Source: an uncultured Prevotella sp. (GTDB taxonomy: Bacteria > Bacteroidota > Bacteroidia > Bacteroidales > Bacteroidaceae). From it: DNA of 44,465 bases. The translations under genes and the position numbers were made by a program. The stretch covers positions 1-44,465 of the forward strand of contig CAJONO010000072.1 of NCBI GenBank assembly GCA_905235905.1. Reading direction: 5' to 3'. A model generated the notes under the pieces. It was given only the letters and a program-made list of their open reading frames with translations, searched no databases and was not told the DNA's origin. Of this stretch, positions 41,779 through 44,465 are shown piece by piece. Position 1 is the first letter of the stretch; each line of letters starts with the position of its first letter.

Positions 41779-44114
41779 TGAGCTATGCCGACGTCATACT
41801 CCCCGTACCGCTCGACGGCCTCTTCACCTACTCGGTGCCTGCCCAATGGCAGCAGCTGGTGGGGGTGGGCATGCGCGTCTTGGTTCCCTTTGGCCGCAGC
41901 AAGAACTACATTGGCATCGTGGCCCGCATTCACGAAGAGCAGCCCTCAGGCTATGAGGTGAAGCCGTTGCGCCAGCTGCTCGACCAGGAACCCGTTCTCC
42001 TTCCCTCTCAATACCGGCTGTGGCAGTGGATAGCCGACTATTACATGTCGCCCATCGGCGAGGTCTACAAGGCGGCCATGCCATCGGGGCTTAAGGCAGA
42101 AGATGGCTATAAGCCACGCACAGAGACCTACATACGCCTCACTCCCGCCTACCAGAACGAAGCAGCCCTCCATGTGGCCCTGAACATGCTGGCCCGCTCG
42201 CCTAAGCAGCAGGAGGCCTTCATTGCCTATCTCACTCTTTCCAGATGGGACGAGTATGACTTTTCGAGGAGTTCAGGAGTTCAGGAGTTCAGGAGCGCTA
42301 TTACCGAGGTCACTCGCGAAGAGCTGATGAACGTCTCTGCCTGCACCCTCTCCACGCTCAGTCTGCTGCAGCGGCGGGGCATGCTCGAAACCTACGAGGT
42401 AGAAGTGGGGCGACTGAATCATGGAGGTGAGTCGCATCCAGAGTTGGTGAAGAAGTTGAGCGAGCCGCAGCAGAAGGCATATAACGACATACTTTTCTCT
42501 TTCCTGAAGAAGAACGTCGTCCTGCTCCACGGTGTCACCTCGAGCGGGAAGACCGAAATCTACATCCATCTCATTCAGCGCGAGATAGAGCAACACCGGC
42601 AGGTGCTCTACCTGCTGCCTGAGATAGCCCTTACGGTGCAGATGATGGAGCGCCTGCAGCGCGTGTTTGGCAACCGTCTGGGCATATACCATTCCAAATA
42701 CAGCGATGCCGAACGCGTGGAAATATGGCAGAAACAGCTGTCGGCCAATCCCTACGACGTGATCCTTGGTGCCCGTAGCGCCGTCTTCCTCCCTTTCCAG
42801 CGGCTCGGTCTGGTCATTGTCGACGAGGAGCATGAGACCAGCTACAAGCAGCAAGACCCTGCCCCTCGCTACCATGCCCGTAGCGCAGCTATTATGCTTG
42901 CCAGTATGGGAAGTGGAAAGGCAGGGACCGATGGTGCCGCCGGCAGTCATTCCGAATTTGTGCCGAAGGTTCTTCTTGGCACCGCCACACCGTGCGTAGA
43001 GACATTCCACAACGCCATGACAGGCAAGTATGGCCTGGTGAGCCTCACAGAGCGCTATCAGGGCATCTTGCTGCCCGAGGTACAGATTGTGGACACCCGC
43101 GACCTGCAGCGTCGCAAGATGATGAACGGCCCTTTCTCACCTCTCTTATTATCGCGTGTGCGCGAGGCTTTAGAGCATGGCGAACAGGCCATCCTCTTTC
43201 AGAACCGTCGTGGCTGGGCACCACGCATAGAGTGCCGGCAGTGCGGATGGGTGCCACGTTGCGAGCATTGCGACGTGAGCCTGACGCTCCACAGGGCCTT
43301 GAGTCAGCTGTCGTGCCATTACTGTGGCTACACCTACAGGGTGCCGGCAGAGTGTCCCGCCTGCGGTAGCAAGGACCTGCAGGGTAGGGGCTTCGGCACG
43401 GAGAAGATCGAAGACCAGATTCGCGACATCTTCCCCGATGCCCGCATCTCTCGCATGGACCTCGATACCACCCGCACCCGCAGGTCGCAGGAGCGAATAA
43501 TCAGCGATTTCGCCTCTGGCCGCACCAACCTGCTCATAGGCACACAGATGATTAGCAAGGGACTCGACTTCGACCGCGTCAGCGTGGTGGGTATCATCGA
43601 TGCCGACTCGATGCTGGCCATTCCCGATTTCCGGGCCTACGAGCATGCCTTCATGATGATGGCCCAGGTGAGCGGTCGTGCGGGGCGCAAGGGCAAGCGG
43701 GGGCTTGTGGTTCTGCAGACGAAGAACCCCGACCTGCCCATCCTCCGACAGATAGTGGCCAACGACTATCCCTCTTTCTACCGCGAGCTGATGGCCGAGC
43801 GGCAGGCATTCCGCTATCCGCCCTACTGCCGCCTTGTCTACGTCTACCTCAAGCACAAGAACGACGAGACGGTCAATACTGCCGGCATAGAGATGGGCAC
43901 ACGCCTGCGGCAGCTGTTCGGCGACCGCATCCTTGGCCCCGACAAGCCGGCGGTGGCCCGCGTGAAGACTCTCAGCATACGCAAGCTGGTAGTGAAGCTC
44001 GAACATGCCATCGACATGCCCCGTGTGCGCCACTGTCTCTTGGTGGTGCGGCAGCAGATGTTGCAGGACAAGCGCTATTCTAACCTGCAAATCTACTTCG
44101 ACGTCGACCCCTGA
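41778..44114 (+). CDS. priA: Primosomal replication helicase PriA
   Basis: 778 aa. N-terminal 3'-DNA-binding domain (MSYADVILPVPLDGLFTYSV). Helicase: Walker A GVTSSGKTEIY, DEEHETSYKQ (DEEH box), LLGTATP, and motif V/VI GTQMISKGLDFDRV and QVSGRAGRKGK. Cysteine-rich zinc region CRQCGWVPRCEHCD, CHYCGYTYRVPAECPACGS. PriA restarts stalled forks and loads DnaB. Two insert-like stretches are noted: residues about 164-173 encoded by aggagttc octamers, and a Gly/Ser-rich segment (GSGKAGTDGAAGSHSEF) before LLGTATP. The ATG overlaps the preceding stop by one base. Confidence 0.96.
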   Translation: MSYADVILPVPLDGLFTYSVPAQWQQLVGVGMRVLVPFGRSKNYIGIVARIHEEQPSGYEVKPLRQLLDQEPVLLPSQYRLWQWIADYYMSPIGEVYKAAMPSGLKAEDGYKPRTETYIRLTPAYQNEAALHVALNMLARSPKQQEAFIAYLTLSRWDEYDFSRSSGVQEFRSAITEVTREELMNVSACTLSTLSLLQRRGMLETYEVEVGRLNHGGESHPELVKKLSEPQQKAYNDILFSFLKKNVVLLHGVTSSGKTEIYIHLIQREIEQHRQVLYLLPEIALTVQMMERLQRVFGNRLGIYHSKYSDAERVEIWQKQLSANPYDVILGARSAVFLPFQRLGLVIVDEEHETSYKQQDPAPRYHARSAAIMLASMGSGKAGTDGAAGSHSEFVPKVLLGTATPCVETFHNAMTGKYGLVSLTERYQGILLPEVQIVDTRDLQRRKMMNGPFSPLLLSRVREALEHGEQAILFQNRRGWAPRIECRQCGWVPRCEHCDVSLTLHRALSQLSCHYCGYTYRVPAECPACGSKDLQGRGFGTEKIEDQIRDIFPDARISRMDLDTTRTRRSQERIISDFASGRTNLLIGTQMISKGLDFDRVSVVGIIDADSMLAIPDFRAYEHAFMMMAQVSGRAGRKGKRGLVVLQTKNPDLPILRQIVANDYPSFYRELMAERQAFRYPPYCRLVYVYLKHKNDETVNTAGIEMGTRLRQLFGDRILGPDKPAVARVKTLSIRKLVVKLEHAIDMPRVRHCLLVVRQQMLQDKRYSNLQIYFDVDP
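42267..42295 (+). repeat. Octamer repeat (aggagttc) inside priA
   Basis: Three complete 8-bp units and 5 bp of a fourth. They encode SSGVQEFRS-type residues in the region between the DNA-binding and helicase domains. Three units equal 24 bp and keep the frame; other numbers would not. Confidence 0.88.
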
Positions 44115-44381
44115 TCAGCCCCTTTTTTTTCAGCTGTCTTATTACGGCAACGGATTAAAGCGGATTTAACGGATGATATGCGCAGCTATTCAGACGATTG
44201 GTGCTCACCATCGTCTTCTTCGGCGTCCTCGTCCTCTCAATGCTCCTGTCTGTCGTGGTCATAAAGCGAAAGCGCTGATGAATGAAGATTTCCTTAATAT
44301 ATATCAAAAAGGATGGGCAAGTGCACCGATAATTGAAAATAATTTCTTACCTTTGCGCCAGGATTTAAAAGCAAAACTATT
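44115..44381 (+). other. Intergenic gap with a possible 26-aa membrane peptide
   Basis: 267 bp between priA and the nuclease gene. A T8 run follows priA closely (44124-44131) but without a good stem. Short direct repeats (cggattaaag, cggatttaac, ggat) occur at 44151-44174. From TTG at 44198 to TGA at 44276-44278 a frame encodes VLTIVFFGVLVLSMLLSVVV followed by a basic end, IKRKR: one membrane helix with positive-inside tail. No ATG or ribosome site supports it; it may be a remnant. Otherwise nothing was recognised. Confidence 0.3.
44348..44355 (+). promoter_or_regulatory. Candidate -7 box of the nuclease gene
   Basis: TACCTTTG fits TAnnTTTG; the ATG lies 27 nt later. No convincing -33 TTTG was found at the usual spacing. 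Confidence 0.45.
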
Positions 44382-44465
44382 ATGGCAAAGTACTTAGACC
44401 CGAAAGCCGACCTGACTTTCAAGAAGATATTCGGCGAGCACAAGCATCTCGTCATCAGTCTGCTC
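44382..44465 (+). CDS. PD-(D/E)XK (Rpn-like) nuclease-family protein, N-terminal fragment
   Basis: Only the first 28 codons are inside the window. MAKYLDPKADLTFKKIFGEH followed by KHLVISLL is the typical start of Bacteroidota proteins annotated as PD-(D/E)XK nuclease family transposase, related to Rpn recombination-promoting nucleases. The catalytic D and E-x-K lie beyond the window edge and cannot be checked. Confidence 0.8.
   Translation, partial: MAKYLDPKADLTFKKIFGEHKHLVISLL

Noticed and set aside
44173..44397. 74-aa plus-strand frame before the nuclease gene
   Set aside because: It has no recognisable feature and overlaps the nuclease promoter and start.

Overview
The window looks like a chromosomal segment of a Bacteroidota, most likely Prevotella or a close relative in the Bacteroidales. 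The reasons are a porP-gldKLMN type IX secretion (T9SS) operon, a FimB/Mfa2-type fimbrial anchor with lipoprotein pilins, a T9SS C-terminal sorting domain, Bacteroides-style promoters (TAnnTTTG at -7) and few Shine-Dalgarno sequences. This is inferred from protein families, not from a marker gene.

Layout. 1-233 is non-coding repeat DNA. 234-27989 (minus strand, read right to left) is one large fimbrial/adhesin cluster: a DUF3575/OmpA-like outer-membrane protein, a pilin-like lipoprotein of 874 aa, a REP-type HUH transposase fused to a DprA/LOG-like domain, a FimB/Mfa2-type anchor, three more large pilin paralogues, two smaller fimbrillin-like lipoproteins, and a 4192-aa secreted protein of glycine-rich repeats ending in a T9SS sorting domain. 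27990-28266 is a regulatory gap with a promoter and an unusual array of nested repeats. 28267-33973 (minus) is tatA-tatC, a polyferredoxin membrane protein, a twin-arginine aldo/keto reductase with ferredoxin centres, a TerB/DnaJ protein and PhoH. 34117-40302 (plus) is the T9SS trans-envelope complex: PorP/SprF, GldK, GldL, GldM, GldN. Then come two tandem outer-membrane beta-barrel proteins, PriA, a short AT-rich gap, and the start of a PD-(D/E)XK (Rpn-like) nuclease cut by the window edge.

How it fits together. The fimbrial cluster encodes shaft or accessory pilins (four paralogues of one architecture), an anchor, and an outer-membrane/peptidoglycan-binding protein. The giant protein would leave the cell through the T9SS whose core genes lie about 6 kb beyond the cluster, and may be a surface adhesin. 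The Tat translocon sits directly beside two proteins carrying twin-arginine or near-twin-arginine motifs, its probable substrates.

The most unusual non-coding features are (i) short tandem repeats with 7- or 8-bp units at many gene junctions, usually spanning the upstream stop codon and the leader of the next gene; (ii) an inverted pair of REP-like hairpins inside the coding sequence of the REP transposase itself, with a matching third copy between the DnaJ-protein gene and phoH; (iii) a 13-bp inverted repeat enclosing three 22-bp repeats upstream of the fimbrial promoter; and (iv) a glycine-rich in-frame minisatellite inside the GldL motor protein. No rRNA, tRNA or CRISPR array was recognised.
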